DNA of 64,000 nucleotides. It comes from Galactobacillus timonensis (GTDB taxonomy: Bacteria > Bacillota_I > Bacilli_A > Erysipelotrichales > Erysipelotrichaceae). Of the stretch, positions 1-8,420 are shown piece by piece. A program made the translations under genes and the position numbers. How positions within the stretch are numbered: position 1 is the stretch's first letter; every line of letters starts with the position of its first letter. Under the pieces are notes generated by a model. It ran no database searches. It worked only from the letters and a program-made list of their open reading frames with translations, and was not told where the DNA came from. Location of the stretch: positions 1,928,170 through 1,992,169 of the forward strand of contig NZ_LT964739.1 of assembly GCF_900240265.1 (NCBI RefSeq). The letters run 5' to 3'.

Positions 1-738
1 GGCGGGAATCTCAGTCCGCTGCTGGCAAACATATACCTGAACGAATTTGATCAGGAGTATGCACGCAGAGGAGTACCGGAAATCAGGTATGCGGATGACA
101 TTGTTCTACTGGCCAAGAGCAGAAGGGCCGCAGAGAGAATACTGGAAGGCAGTATCACGATGCTGGAAGGGAAGCTGAAGCTGAAGGTAAACAGGGAGAA
201 GAGTAAAATCGTCAATCTGGCGTCCAACGGTGGGAAGTTCAAATATCTGGGGTTCGGAATGGGTAGAAGAGCGGATGGGCATTATCACATCTATGCGCAC
301 ATGAAATCCAAGAAGAAATGCAAAGAGAAGCTCAAAATCATGACGAACAAGAAACGTCCGGGAAAGTTTTCCGATATTTGTCGGGAGATTAAGCGGAGCA
401 TCACCGGATGGATCAACTACTACGGCGTGGCGGAGCTGAGAAGCTGGCTGAAAGAAATGGACCAGTGGCTTCGCACAAGGATGAGAATGATTATATGGAA
501 GCATTGGAAGAAGCCGAGAACGAAATACAGGAAGCTCATAGAACTTGGCATTCCGAAGCAGTACGCATTCATGGCGGCAAACACCCGAAAAGGTACATGC
601 AGGGCAGTGCAGTTAACGACTGTCAAGCGCGCGCTGTCAAATAGAAAACTCGAAGAATGGGGATGCCCATCTGCATCCAGATACTTCGAGTCTGTTCATC
701 CTAAATATTCTGCAGTTCAACTGCAACTTGTGTTCTAA
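1..738 (+). CDS. ltrA: Group II intron reverse transcriptase/maturase, C-terminal part
   Basis: The reading frame is open from base 1, so the 5' end lies outside the window. The visible 245 residues start in the GGNLSPLLANIYL segment of the reverse transcriptase and contain the catalytic YADD box at about residues 30-33. They continue into the thumb and maturase (X) domain, with the WINYYG and GIPKQYAF motifs usual for intron-encoded proteins. The protein splices its host intron and reverse-transcribes it during retrohoming. The stop codon lies only a few bases before intron domain V, as expected for an ORF in domain IV. The visible part has no frameshift or stop, so it may be active. Confidence 0.93.
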   Translation, partial: GGNLSPLLANIYLNEFDQEYARRGVPEIRYADDIVLLAKSRRAAERILEGSITMLEGKLKLKVNREKSKIVNLASNGGKFKYLGFGMGRRADGHYHIYAHMKSKKKCKEKLKIMTNKKRPGKFSDICREIKRSITGWINYYGVAELRSWLKEMDQWLRTRMRMIIWKHWKKPRTKYRKLIELGIPKQYAFMAANTRKGTCRAVQLTTVKRALSNRKLEEWGCPSASRYFESVHPKYSAVQLQLVF

Positions 739-744
739 GTACTG

Positions 745-816
745 AAACCGCCGTATGCCGAACGGCACGTACGGTGGTGTGAGAGGACGGCGGTTAATCA
801 CCGCCTCCTACTCGAT
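745..816 (+). ncRNA. Group II intron 3' end, domains V and VI
   Basis: Directly after the maturase stop is a recognisable domain V. ACCGCCGTA (747-755) pairs with TACGGTGGT (770-778) with one G-U pair. TGCC/GGCA (756-759, 764-767) closes a GAAC tetraloop, and a CG bulge lies at 768-769. Domain VI follows as the GGCGGT/ACCGCC hairpin near 789-804. The intron probably ends at ...CTACTCGAT, base 816, giving the usual AY 3' splice site. The 3' exon then begins only 13 bases from the stop codon of the convergent HIT gene. The exact 3' boundary is inferred from family pattern. Confidence 0.8.
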
Positions 817-828
817 CGGGATCATTCG

Positions 829-1224
829 TTATTTCGTGATAGTCTTCAGTACTTCATCCAGGTCAAGGTTCTCGTGCGGTGTTTCCCGGAAGCCGAAACC
901 GTCGTTTTCATCGTAGCGGGGAACGATATGGAAATGGAGATGATTCACGGACTGACCGGCTGCGGCACCTGCATTGGTTACGATGTTGGCACCTTTGGCA
1001 CCGGTGTTTTTTACAATCTGCCTGGCCAGCTTCTGGGTGACCAGTGCACAGTACGATACGGTCTCGGGGTCTGCTTCCAGGAAATTGTCGACATGCTTCT
1101 TGGGCATGACAAGCGTATGGCCATAGGTCAGCTGGGAAAGATCGAGAATAGCGAGAACCTTGTCATCTTCATAGACGACTTTGGACGGGATTTTCTTATT
1201 GATGATGTCACAGAATACACACAT
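829..1224 (-). CDS. hit: HIT family nucleotide hydrolase
   Basis: The 131-residue protein has the histidine triad HLHFH at residues 95-99, preceded by the usual N-terminal FCDII and the GHTLVMPKKH block. HIT proteins of this size are mostly Hint-type purine nucleoside phosphoramidate hydrolases in the cytoplasm. The start at 1224 is preferred because a strong AGGAGG lies about 8 bases upstream and the family begins with this CxFC segment; the longer open frame upstream has no homology. It lies downstream of two foldase genes on the same strand, separated from them by a terminator, and its 3' end faces the group II intron. Confidence 0.92.
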   Translation of the reverse strand: MCVFCDIINKKIPSKVVYEDDKVLAILDLSQLTYGHTLVMPKKHVDNFLEADPETVSYCALVTQKLARQIVKNTGAKGANIVTNAGAAAGQSVNHLHFHIVPRYDENDGFGFRETPHENLDLDEVLKTITK

Positions 1225-1250
1225 AATATCTGCCTCCTGAATGTTTTCCA

Positions 1251-1256
1251 TTATAC
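1251..1256 (-). promoter_or_regulatory. Candidate -10 box of the HIT gene
   Basis: TATAAT read on the minus strand lies in the T tract of the preceding terminator and about 27 bases upstream of the HIT start. No convincing -35 hexamer is seen, so this is only a candidate. Confidence 0.4.
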
Positions 1257-1283
1257 AGAAAAGGCAGCCTGAATGCGGCTGCC
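1256..1283 (-). terminator. Intrinsic terminator of the foldase operon
   Basis: On the minus strand GGCAGCC and GGCTGCC form a perfect 7-bp stem with a 7-base loop, followed by TTTT. It lies 21 bases past the stop codon of the lipoprotein foldase. Confidence 0.85.
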
Positions 1284-1303
1284 CTGTTGGAATCTCTGTT
1301 TGC

Positions 1304-2236
1304 TTAATTTGCGTCAGCGGAAGCACTTGCGGATGCACTCTCTTCCGGTGTCGGTGTCGGATCTGCGATTGCCTGCACAAGAGCGTTGGGATCTGCACTT
1401 GCGACGGCATTGTAGAGATCGATATCGTAGACATGGAAGTTGTATTTCTTGAACCAGTAGGTCGTCGCATCGTTCTGTACGGACGTTTGCTGGTAAGCCC
1501 AGTCGATGAATTCGTCACGGTAATCTGCAGGAGTATTGGAATCCAGACGCAGAACATACCATGTGTCTTCCGAGCTTCCCGGAACAACCTGCCAGCCGTC
1601 ATCGACCGATGCAGAACGCAGATAGCTCAGCGCAATCGTATCAATCGAAGTTGTATCGATCGTGATCAGCTGGGATTCACCGCTGTCCGAGAGGGAATAC
1701 TGCGAGATGACATCGGCGACGGTCGTGGAGCCGTCTTTCAGGCCGCTGACGGCTGCGTTGGCATCGTCACTGGATGTGAAGGTGAGAATGGTTGCCTTGA
1801 TCGGATTGTAGGCCGTAACAACCGTGTCGAAGTTCTCTTCGATGTACTTCTTGTACAGCTCCTGCTTCTTGGTGGAGACGAGGATGACGTTGTTGATGTA
1901 GTCATCTTCAGTCATGCCTGTCGATTCAAGATACTGGTTAAAGGTATCTTCGCCATACATCATCTTATATCCGCTGAGGGTGCTCTGTGCATTTGAGAGC
2001 ATCTCATCCGTGGTTTCGATTTCCTGATCCTCAATGACCTGCCACGAATGGCTGATCGCTGTTGATTCGCCGACGGATGTCATCAGGGAAGAATACAGCT
2101 GACCTTTGGTAATGCGCTTGCCGCCGATCGTGACGACCGGTTCATTGGCGCTGTCCAGCTTTGCGCTGGCATCGTCACAGCCTGCCAGAGGAACAATTAC
2201 CAGAGCTGCGGCACAGATTGCAATTAACTTCTTCAT
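1304..2236 (-). CDS. PrsA/SurA-like foldase lipoprotein
   Basis: The 310-residue protein starts with a lipoprotein signal peptide; the lipobox is LAGC with Cys at about residue 20. It should therefore be anchored on the outside of the membrane. A SurA/PrsA-like N-terminal helical region (ITKGQLYSSL...) is visible. The central region (about 145-230) has the outline of a parvulin-like domain but without an obvious full set of catalytic residues, so a chaperone rather than a prolyl isomerase is possible. The C-terminus is a short P/T/E and S-A repeat tail. It overlaps the upstream foldase gene by 4 bases (ATGA), indicating translational coupling. A role in folding secreted proteins is inferred from the family. 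Confidence 0.75.
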   Translation of the reverse strand: MKKLIAICAAALVIVPLAGCDDASAKLDSANEPVVTIGGKRITKGQLYSSLMTSVGESTAISHSWQVIEDQEIETTDEMLSNAQSTLSGYKMMYGEDTFNQYLESTGMTEDDYINNVILVSTKKQELYKKYIEENFDTVVTAYNPIKATILTFTSSDDANAAVSGLKDGSTTVADVISQYSLSDSGESQLITIDTTSIDTIALSYLRSASVDDGWQVVPGSSEDTWYVLRLDSNTPADYRDEFIDWAYQQTSVQNDATTYWFKKYNFHVYDIDLYNAVASADPNALVQAIADPTPTPEESASASASADAN

Positions 2237-3408
2237 TGTGCGCCTCCTTCCGTTGCGGCCGGGGATTCTGTCGGTTCAGCGCTTGCTTCACTTTCCAGTC
2301 CCATGTAGCTGCGCAGAGCAGCACGATCATCGTCGTTAGCGAAAGTGATGCCAAGCTCTTCAGCTTTATCCCAGATAGCCTGTCCGGTCAGGGTTGTATC
2401 CCATTTCGAAACAAGATCGTAGTACGGATTGGAATCGATCGTATCCGGATCGACGGTTGCCTTTGCCGAAGCAGATGCGGAAGGCTGTGCGGAAGCACTC
2501 GCTTCCGGAGAAGCGGAGGCAGACGGTGATGGCGTTGCCGGTGAAGAATAGTCGACGCCGTTAGCTGTATCAAGATCCTGCTGCTTTACAACCGTCTCCA
2601 GTGTTTCCGGAGTTGCGGCGTTGCACTTGATCTTGAAGAAGCCGAAGTTCGAAGAATAAACCCAGTTGCTGATTTCGCCTTCATTAAGCTCGAGGGCAGC
2701 CGTCAGAAAGTCTTCATCGAGGTTGCTCGTATTCTTATCGATCGTTCCCAGAACACCGCCCGAAGAAGCCGTGGAGCTGTCTGCGGAGTAATCAGCCGCA
2801 ACAACGGCGAAGTCCTTGCCTGCTGCGATTGCGGCATCAACGGCATCCATCGTTGCCTGCTGCGACTCGGATGGCTGACCCGGTGTTTCGGAGTTTGCGT
2901 CCGCTGCTACAAGGATATAGGAGATGTTGCGGATCTTCAGTTCATCAAAGTGATTCTTTGCGTAGTCGCCTGCGATCTGCAGTTCCTTGTTGTAGTCGAT
3001 AAAGTACTGCTCCAGATCATCGTAGCCGCTGTAGCCCATCGATTTCAGCTGCGAATCCAGAGTTGTCTGATAGCTGGAGCCGTAAGATGAAGCGTAGCTG
3101 GAAATGATGCTCTGTGCCTGACTTGCGGCATTCGTTTTCATTTCATCCGTTGTGTCGACTGTCTGATCCACGACCTGACGCAGTACGGCATGATACAGAG
3201 CGGATACGCCGCTGTCGGCGTACATCTGATCATAGAATTCGGATGCTGTTACATCATCGTCATTGATCTGGTATACAACGTCCTCTCCATTCGACTTCTT
3301 GCCGCGGAGCTTGTCTTTACTTGTGTCGTAAATGTAATATCCGCTGACACCGGCAAGGGCGACGACGAGAACACAGATAAACCAGTTCTTCTTTAAAAAG
3401 CTGCCCAT
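2233..3408 (-). CDS. Membrane-anchored PrsA-like peptidyl-prolyl isomerase
   Basis: The protein has 391 residues. An N-terminal hydrophobic segment (about 8-26) without a lipobox suggests a signal anchor. A SurA_N-like helical region follows, then a parvulin (rotamase) domain at about 160-265 with the ISYILV, GGVLG and GEISNWV blocks. After it comes a very Ser/Ala/Pro-rich linker (about 285-325) and a further short domain. It probably assists folding of exported proteins outside the membrane. It is the first gene of the two-foldase operon, with a consensus promoter upstream and a GGAGG ribosome site before 3408. The S/A/P-rich linker recalls wall-spanning spacers. Confidence 0.8.
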   Translation of the reverse strand: MGSFLKKNWFICVLVVALAGVSGYYIYDTSKDKLRGKKSNGEDVVYQINDDDVTASEFYDQMYADSGVSALYHAVLRQVVDQTVDTTDEMKTNAASQAQSIISSYASSYGSSYQTTLDSQLKSMGYSGYDDLEQYFIDYNKELQIAGDYAKNHFDELKIRNISYILVAADANSETPGQPSESQQATMDAVDAAIAAGKDFAVVAADYSADSSTASSGGVLGTIDKNTSNLDEDFLTAALELNEGEISNWVYSSNFGFFKIKCNAATPETLETVVKQQDLDTANGVDYSSPATPSPSASASPEASASAQPSASASAKATVDPDTIDSNPYYDLVSKWDTTLTGQAIWDKAEELGITFANDDDRAALRSYMGLESEASAEPTESPAATEGGAQ

Positions 3409-3435
3409 GTTTCCTCCTGAAAAAAATGCTTTCTA

Positions 3436-3464
3436 ATTATAAGACAATGGTTTTGGCAATGCAA
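3436..3464 (-). promoter_or_regulatory. SigA-type promoter of the foldase operon
   Basis: Minus-strand TTGCAT (3459-3464) and TATAAT (3436-3441) are separated by exactly 17 bases. This is a near-consensus housekeeping promoter 28 bases before the foldase start codon. Confidence 0.8.
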
Positions 3465-3622
3465 TTTTAAACGGATCCGTCCGGGTGTCTGCTGTGTATG
3501 AGCGGGAGATCAGGTTTCAGATGTCAGCCGGGGCTGTTTGATACAGATTATCCGAAATGTATTCTGAAGCAGTCTGGGCATCGAAACGGAAGAGCGTCAA
3601 AAGCCTTGTGGAAGGGAGGCTA

Positions 3623-3631
3623 TGCTATAAT
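3623..3631 (+). promoter_or_regulatory. Extended -10 promoter of the suf operon
   Basis: TGC-TATAAT (TATAAT at 3626-3631) lies 28 bases upstream of sufC. No good -35 is visible at the right distance, which is common for extended -10 promoters. No IscR or Fur-like box was recognised. The 3465-3620 stretch upstream holds no gene that I can support. Confidence 0.65.
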
Positions 3632-3659
3632 TCCGAGCGTAAATGAAAGGAAGCTGGGA

Positions 3660-4508
3660 ATGAAGAACTTAGCAATTGAAAACCTCCACGTATCCGTGGA
3701 CGATAAAGAAATATTGCATGGTGTCAGCCTTAATGTAAATGAGGGCGAAATCCATGCACTCATGGGGCCGAACGGCAACGGCAAGTCGACGCTGCTGGCG
3801 GCGATCATGGGCAATCCGAATTATAAGGTGACTTCCGGTTCCATTACATGGGATGGCAAGGACGTGCTGGCCATGAGCGTCGATGAGCGTTCGAAGGCAG
3901 GTCTTTTTCTGGCCATGCAGTATCCGCAGGAGATCCCGGGTGTAACCAACAGCGACTTCCTGCGTGCCGCAATGAATGTGCGCCGTGAGACGCCGATTCC
4001 TCTGTTTCAGTTCATCAAGGCTATGGAAAAGACGATCAAGGATCTTGATATGCGGGAAGATCTGGCCCACCGTTTCCTGAACGAAGGATTCTCGGGCGGC
4101 GAAAAGAAGCGCAACGAGGTTGTTCAGATGGAGATGCTCAAGCCGTCGCTGGCGATGCTCGATGAGCTGGACTCTGGTCTTGATGTTGATGCGATGCGGA
4201 TTGTCGGTGATGCCATCAACAATCTGAAGGCGGAAACGAACATGGGATTGATCATTGTGTCGCACTATGAGCGTTTCTTTGAGTTGATCCGTCCGGAGTA
4301 TACGCATGTGCTGGTCGATGGCCGGGTTGTTCTGGAAGGTGATGGCGATCTGGCACGCCGGATCGATCACGATGGCTACGACTGGATCTATAAGGAATAT
4401 CATGTGAAGCCGACGGCGGAGGAAGAGGATCCTTACAAGCGCAAGTCGGTAGGAACACTTGGCAGCTGCGCTGTGCGTACAGCTGCTGAAGCAGGGGTCC
4501 GGAAATGA
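3660..4508 (+). CDS. sufC: Fe-S cluster assembly ATPase SufC
   Basis: The 282-residue ABC ATPase has Walker A GPNGNGKST (36-44), signature FSGGEKKR (143-150), Walker B LAMLDELDSGLD (163-174) and the switch His201. SufC binds SufB and SufD and powers cluster assembly on the SufBCD scaffold in the cytoplasm. The start at 3660 is chosen because GAAAGGAAG lies just upstream and the family begins here; an open extension to 3498 has no family match. The protein is about 30 residues longer than typical SufC, with a charged C-terminal tail after the YHVKP segment. It overlaps sufD by 4 bases. Confidence 0.96.
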   Translation: MKNLAIENLHVSVDDKEILHGVSLNVNEGEIHALMGPNGNGKSTLLAAIMGNPNYKVTSGSITWDGKDVLAMSVDERSKAGLFLAMQYPQEIPGVTNSDFLRAAMNVRRETPIPLFQFIKAMEKTIKDLDMREDLAHRFLNEGFSGGEKKRNEVVQMEMLKPSLAMLDELDSGLDVDAMRIVGDAINNLKAETNMGLIIVSHYERFFELIRPEYTHVLVDGRVVLEGDGDLARRIDHDGYDWIYKEYHVKPTAEEEDPYKRKSVGTLGSCAVRTAAEAGVRK

Positions 4509-5314
4509 TGACGCCGATCCATGTTGATACGGATCTTCAGCTTGCGGACGGTTTGTTTTCGTATGAGATTGACAGTGAGCGGAAGCTGAATCTGACGTTC
4601 CGCTGTCAGGGAGACTGCCGCATCTTTGTGCGGATCAAGCACGCGGCAGACATTCGTGTGCGTACCTATGCCGCCCGCAATGCGAAGGTGACCTATCTCT
4701 TCTGGAATGAAGATGACTGTGATCTGAAGATGGATGAGACGCATGAGGCGCTGGCCGACAGTGATGTGACGGTTGCCTATGGTGAGCTGAACGATCATGC
4801 GATTGAGCGTGATACGTATCTTGCCCTGCTGGAGCCGGGAGCGAGAGGTCTTCTTTCTTCAGCCAATCTGGTACAGACGCGCCGCAGCTATAACATGCAG
4901 GTCGTCAACTATGCGCCGAAGACCTACGGCAATATGGAAAACTATGCCGTGGTTCTGGAAAAGGGAAAGCTCATGATCAATGCCGTCGGCAAGATGGTGA
5001 AGGGTGCTTCGCATTCGGAGTCCCATCAGACCAGCCGCGCCCTCTCCTTTGCGCAGGGGCAGAATACGGAGATTCTTCCGCAGCTGCTGATTGATGAGAA
5101 TGATGTGCAGGCGAGCCACGCCATGAGCATTGGCCAGGTGGATCCGGAACAGCTGTATTACATGGAGTCGCGCGGCCTGGACCACAATACGTGCACGGCT
5201 CTGCTGGCGCAGGGATATCTTCTGCCGATCGCCGATACGATTGATGACGCCGATCTCAGGCAGATGCTCAAGGATGAAATGGAAAGGAAGCTCGAGGAAC
5301 TATGTTCAATGTAA
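4505..5314 (+). CDS. sufD: Fe-S cluster assembly protein SufD, short form
   Basis: At 269 residues it is clearly shorter than typical Firmicutes SufD (roughly 400 or more). It still has the conserved C-terminal SufBD core, including LLIDENDVQASHAMSIGQ (about 197-214) and the YYMESRG segment before the terminal helix. SufD forms a heterodimer with SufB on which clusters are built. The missing part is the N-terminal region; the beta-helix core is kept. It overlaps sufC by 4 bases and sufS by 13 bases, so it is firmly in the operon. Identification rests on the core motif and on its position between sufC and sufS. Confidence 0.92.
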   Translation: MMTPIHVDTDLQLADGLFSYEIDSERKLNLTFRCQGDCRIFVRIKHAADIRVRTYAARNAKVTYLFWNEDDCDLKMDETHEALADSDVTVAYGELNDHAIERDTYLALLEPGARGLLSSANLVQTRRSYNMQVVNYAPKTYGNMENYAVVLEKGKLMINAVGKMVKGASHSESHQTSRALSFAQGQNTEILPQLLIDENDVQASHAMSIGQVDPEQLYYMESRGLDHNTCTALLAQGYLLPIADTIDDADLRQMLKDEMERKLEELCSM

Positions 5315-6540
5315 ACAAAGTCCGCGGCGATTTTCCGATGTTCCGGAACAACCCGGATCTGATCTATTTTGATAATGCGGCCACAACACTGAAGCCGCAG
5401 CCGGTCATTGATGCGGTCACTGACTTCTATACGAAGCATACGAGCAACGTGCACCGGGGTGACTATGGCATTGCGGTGACCAATGACCGTCTCTATGACG
5501 GGGCGCGGAAATCCTTTGCCAGGCTGATTCATTGTGAGCCGGATGAGATTGCCTATACGCATAACGTGACCCAGTCGCTCAATGAGGTCGCCTATGCAAT
5601 GCAGCATACGTTTCTGAAGCCCGGCGATGTTGTTCTGACGACAAAGGCCGAACATGCCAGCTGCCTGCTGCCGTGGTTCCGGATGGAAAAGGAATACGGC
5701 ATCAGGGTGGAATACATTCCGACGGATGGCGAGGCGAGAATTTCAATCGATGACTTCAAGAAGGCTCTGCATCCGGGCGTAAAGGCGGTGTGCGTTGCCC
5801 AGATGACCAATGTGCTCGGCTCTGTTCAGCCGATCAGGGAAATGACTAAGGCGGCACATGCGGCCGGTGCCTATATGATCGTGGACGGTGCGCAGTCCGT
5901 TCCGCATCTGCCGGTGGATGTGAAGGATCTTGATGTTGATTTCCTGTGCTTCTCGGTACATAAGATGTGCGGTCCTTCGGGAGTCGGCATTCTGTACGGG
6001 AAGAAGGAGCTGCTGGACCGGATGGATCCGCAGATGCTCGGGGGCGATATGAATGCGCGCTTTGAGGATGACGGTTCGATGATTCTCAAGGAGACGCCGG
6101 TCAAGTTTGAAGCCGGTACGCCGAACATTGAAGGTGTGATCGGTGCTGCGGCTGCGGCGGACTATCTGCTTTCGCTCGGGATGGATAACATCGAGGCCTA
6201 TGAGATGGAGCTTCGCCGGTATTTCTGTGAGAAGATGCTGCAGCTTGATAACGTCGTTCTTTATAATCCGGATAATGAACACGGGCCGATCGATTTCAAC
6301 GTCAAGGATCCCAAGAGCGGAAAGATGATTTTTGCGCAGGATGCGGCCGGGTATCTGGCTGCGAAGAATGTTGCGGTGCGCTCGGGCAATCACTGTGCCA
6401 AGATTCTTCACCATATCATTGGTACGGATCAGACGGTACGGGCGTCGCTGTATTTCTACAACACGAAGGAAGAGGTGGACCGTGCGGTACAGGTCATCTC
6501 AGAGGTTTCTCTGGAGAATGCGGTAGGCATTTTCTTCTAA
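5302..6540 (+). CDS. sufS: Cysteine desulfurase SufS
   Basis: The 412-residue, class II desulfurase binds PLP through Lys221 in SVHKMCGPSG. The catalytic Cys365 lies in RSGNHCAKILHH. It removes sulfur from cysteine as a persulfide and passes it to SufU, encoded next. The N-terminal IYFDNAATT (21-29) and the HRGDYGIA block fit the family. The start overlaps sufD by 13 bases. A second desulfurase of the NifS type is encoded at 38124, so this copy is assigned to cluster assembly by context. Confidence 0.96.
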   Translation: MFNVNKVRGDFPMFRNNPDLIYFDNAATTLKPQPVIDAVTDFYTKHTSNVHRGDYGIAVTNDRLYDGARKSFARLIHCEPDEIAYTHNVTQSLNEVAYAMQHTFLKPGDVVLTTKAEHASCLLPWFRMEKEYGIRVEYIPTDGEARISIDDFKKALHPGVKAVCVAQMTNVLGSVQPIREMTKAAHAAGAYMIVDGAQSVPHLPVDVKDLDVDFLCFSVHKMCGPSGVGILYGKKELLDRMDPQMLGGDMNARFEDDGSMILKETPVKFEAGTPNIEGVIGAAAAADYLLSLGMDNIEAYEMELRRYFCEKMLQLDNVVLYNPDNEHGPIDFNVKDPKSGKMIFAQDAAGYLAAKNVAVRSGNHCAKILHHIIGTDQTVRASLYFYNTKEEVDRAVQVISEVSLENAVGIFF

Positions 6541-6555
6541 GGAGGCAGTGGTGAT

Positions 6556-7011
6556 ATGTCTGAATCTGATCTTCTGAACGATCCGATGGTGCTGCGGGAG
6601 CTGATCATGGATCACTATCAGTATCCGCACAATCATGGACTGGTGAAAAATGACGCCGGTTATCTGAGCCGGCATATGGCATCGGATTCCTGCATTGACG
6701 ACATTACGGTGCAGTCAAAGATTGCCGACGGCAGGGTGCAGGATGTGCGCTTTGATGGTACGGCCTGCACGATTTCGACAGCGTCGACGTCGATGATGAC
6801 GGATCTCATCAAGGGAAAGACCGTCGAAGAAGCCGATAAGATTATCGACAACTACTTCAATATGATTGAGGAAAAGGACTATGATCCTTCTCTTCTGGAG
6901 GAAGCCGTTGCGATGAAGAATGTGCACAAGCAGGCCAACCGCATCAAGTGTGCAACCATCGGCTGGAAGGCGATGAAGGAGATGCTTGAGGAAAGCGAGG
7001 AAAAGAAATGA
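6556..7011 (+). CDS. sufU: Sulfur-transfer zinc protein SufU
   Basis: The 151-residue protein has three conserved cysteines, Cys46 (SCIDD), Cys71 (TACTIS) and Cys132 (KCATIGW), plus Asp48. Together these form the zinc site of Firmicutes SufU. SufU is a zinc-dependent sulfurtransferase that accepts persulfide from SufS, not a scaffold. A GGAGG-containing ribosome site precedes it. It overlaps sufB by 4 bases. Its place between sufS and sufB is the standard Firmicutes order. Confidence 0.96.
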   Translation: MSESDLLNDPMVLRELIMDHYQYPHNHGLVKNDAGYLSRHMASDSCIDDITVQSKIADGRVQDVRFDGTACTISTASTSMMTDLIKGKTVEEADKIIDNYFNMIEEKDYDPSLLEEAVAMKNVHKQANRIKCATIGWKAMKEMLEESEEKK

Positions 7012-8420
7012 GCGAAGAAAACAGAGACGATATACTGACTTCGCAGGATCACTACAAGTACGGCTTCAAGGACAATGTGAAAGCCGTTCTGGATACCGGC
7101 AAGGGCCTGAATGAAGACATTGTGCGCGAGATCAGCGCCTTCAAGCATGAGCCGGAATGGATGACGGAGTTCCGTGTGAAGGCGTTCCATACGTTTGAGT
7201 CGATGCCGATGCCCAACTGGGGACCGGATCTTTCGGAGATCAATTTCCAGGATTTCACCTATTACAAGAAGGTTTCGCAGGAGGCCGAGAAGAGCTGGGA
7301 CGATGTGCCGGAAACGGTCAAGAACACCTTCGAGAAGCTTGGCATTCCGGAGGCGGAGCGCAAGTACCTGGCAGGAGTCACGACGCAGTACGAGTCGGAA
7401 GCGGTGTATCACAACATGCTGGACGAGGTGCAGAAGAAGGGAGTCATCTTCCTGGACATTGACAGCGGTCTGAGAGAATATCCGGATCTGTTCCGGAAGT
7501 ACTTTGCGACCATCGTTCCGCCGACGGACAATAAGCTTGCGGCGCTGAACAGTGCCGTATGGTCGGGCGGCAGCTTCATCTACGTTCCCAAGGGCGTGAA
7601 GCTGGAGAAGCCGCTGCAGTCGTATTTCCGGATCAATTCGGAATCGATGGGTCAGTTTGAGCGTTCAATCATCATTGTGGATGATGGAGCGGAATGTTCC
7701 TATGTAGAAGGCTGCACGGCGCCGCAGTATTCGAAGGATTCGATGCATGCGGCCGTTGTTGAGGTATTTGTCGGCAAGGGTGCGAAGTGCCGTTATTCTT
7801 CGGTGCAGAACTGGTCGGGCAATATTCTGAACCTGGTAACCAAGCGGGCGAAGGTCGATGCGCACGGTACGATGGAATGGGTCGATGGAAACATCGGTTC
7901 CCGGATTTCGATGAAGTACCCGGCCTGCATTCTGGCCGGTGAATATGCGCACGGCATGTGCATTTCCATTGCGGTCGGTTCGAAGAACCAGTTTCAGGAT
8001 ACGGGTGCGAAGATGATTCATCTGGCGCCGCATACGAGTTCTTCGATTGTTTCCAAGTCGATTTCGCGCAATGGCGGTGTGACTAATTTCCGTGACTGGA
8101 TCCGCTTTACGCCGAAAGCTGATTACAGCAAGGCGCACATTGAGTGCGATACGCTGATTCTCGATGATCTGTCGCGTTCGGATACAATTCCTCTGAACAT
8201 CAATGACAACGCAACATCGACGATCGAGCATGAGGCCAAGGTTTCCAAGATCAGTGAAGATGAGCTTTTCTATCTGATGAGCCGCGGTCTTTCCGAACAG
8301 CAGGCGACGGAGATGATCGTGATGGGCTTCCTGGAGCCCTTCACCCGTGAGCTGCCGATGGAATATGCGGTCGAGCTCAATCAGCTGCTCAAGATCGATA
8401 TGAGCGGTTCGATCGGCTGA
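7008..8420 (+). CDS. sufB: Fe-S cluster scaffold protein SufB
   Basis: The 470-residue protein has the standard SufB length and features: the [13 protein letters not shown] block (about 184-196), CTAPQYS (about 239-245), and the C-terminal [22 protein letters not shown] region that interacts with SufC and SufD. SufB is the subunit on which the cluster is assembled with SufC and SufD. It starts in a 4-base overlap with sufU and its stop codon overlaps the start of the following folate gene by one base. Confidence 0.97.
   Translation: MSEENRDDILTSQDHYKYGFKDNVKAVLDTGKGLNEDIVREISAFKHEPEWMTEFRVKAFHTFESMPMPNWGPDLSEINFQDFTYYKKVSQEAEKSWDDVPETVKNTFEKLGIPEAERKYLAGVTTQYESEAVYHNMLDEVQKKGVIFLDIDSGLREYPDLFRKYFATIVPPTDNKLAALNSAVWSGGSFIYVPKGVKLEKPLQSYFRINSESMGQFERSIIIVDDGAECSYVEGCTAPQYSKDSMHAAVVEVFVGKGAKCRYSSVQNWSGNILNLVTKRAKVDAHGTMEWVDGNIGSRISMKYPACILAGEYAHGMCISIAVGSKNQFQDTGAKMIHLAPHTSSSIVSKSISRNGGVTNFRDWIRFTPKADYSKAHIECDTLILDDLSRSDTIPLNINDNATSTIEHEAKVSKISEDELFYLMSRGLSEQQATEMIVMGFLEPFTRELPMEYAVELNQLLKIDMSGSIG

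Noticed and set aside
3498..3659. N-terminal extension of sufC
   Set aside because: The open frame continues upstream, but the promoter -10 (3626-3631) and ribosome site lie inside it and the ABC family starts at 3660.
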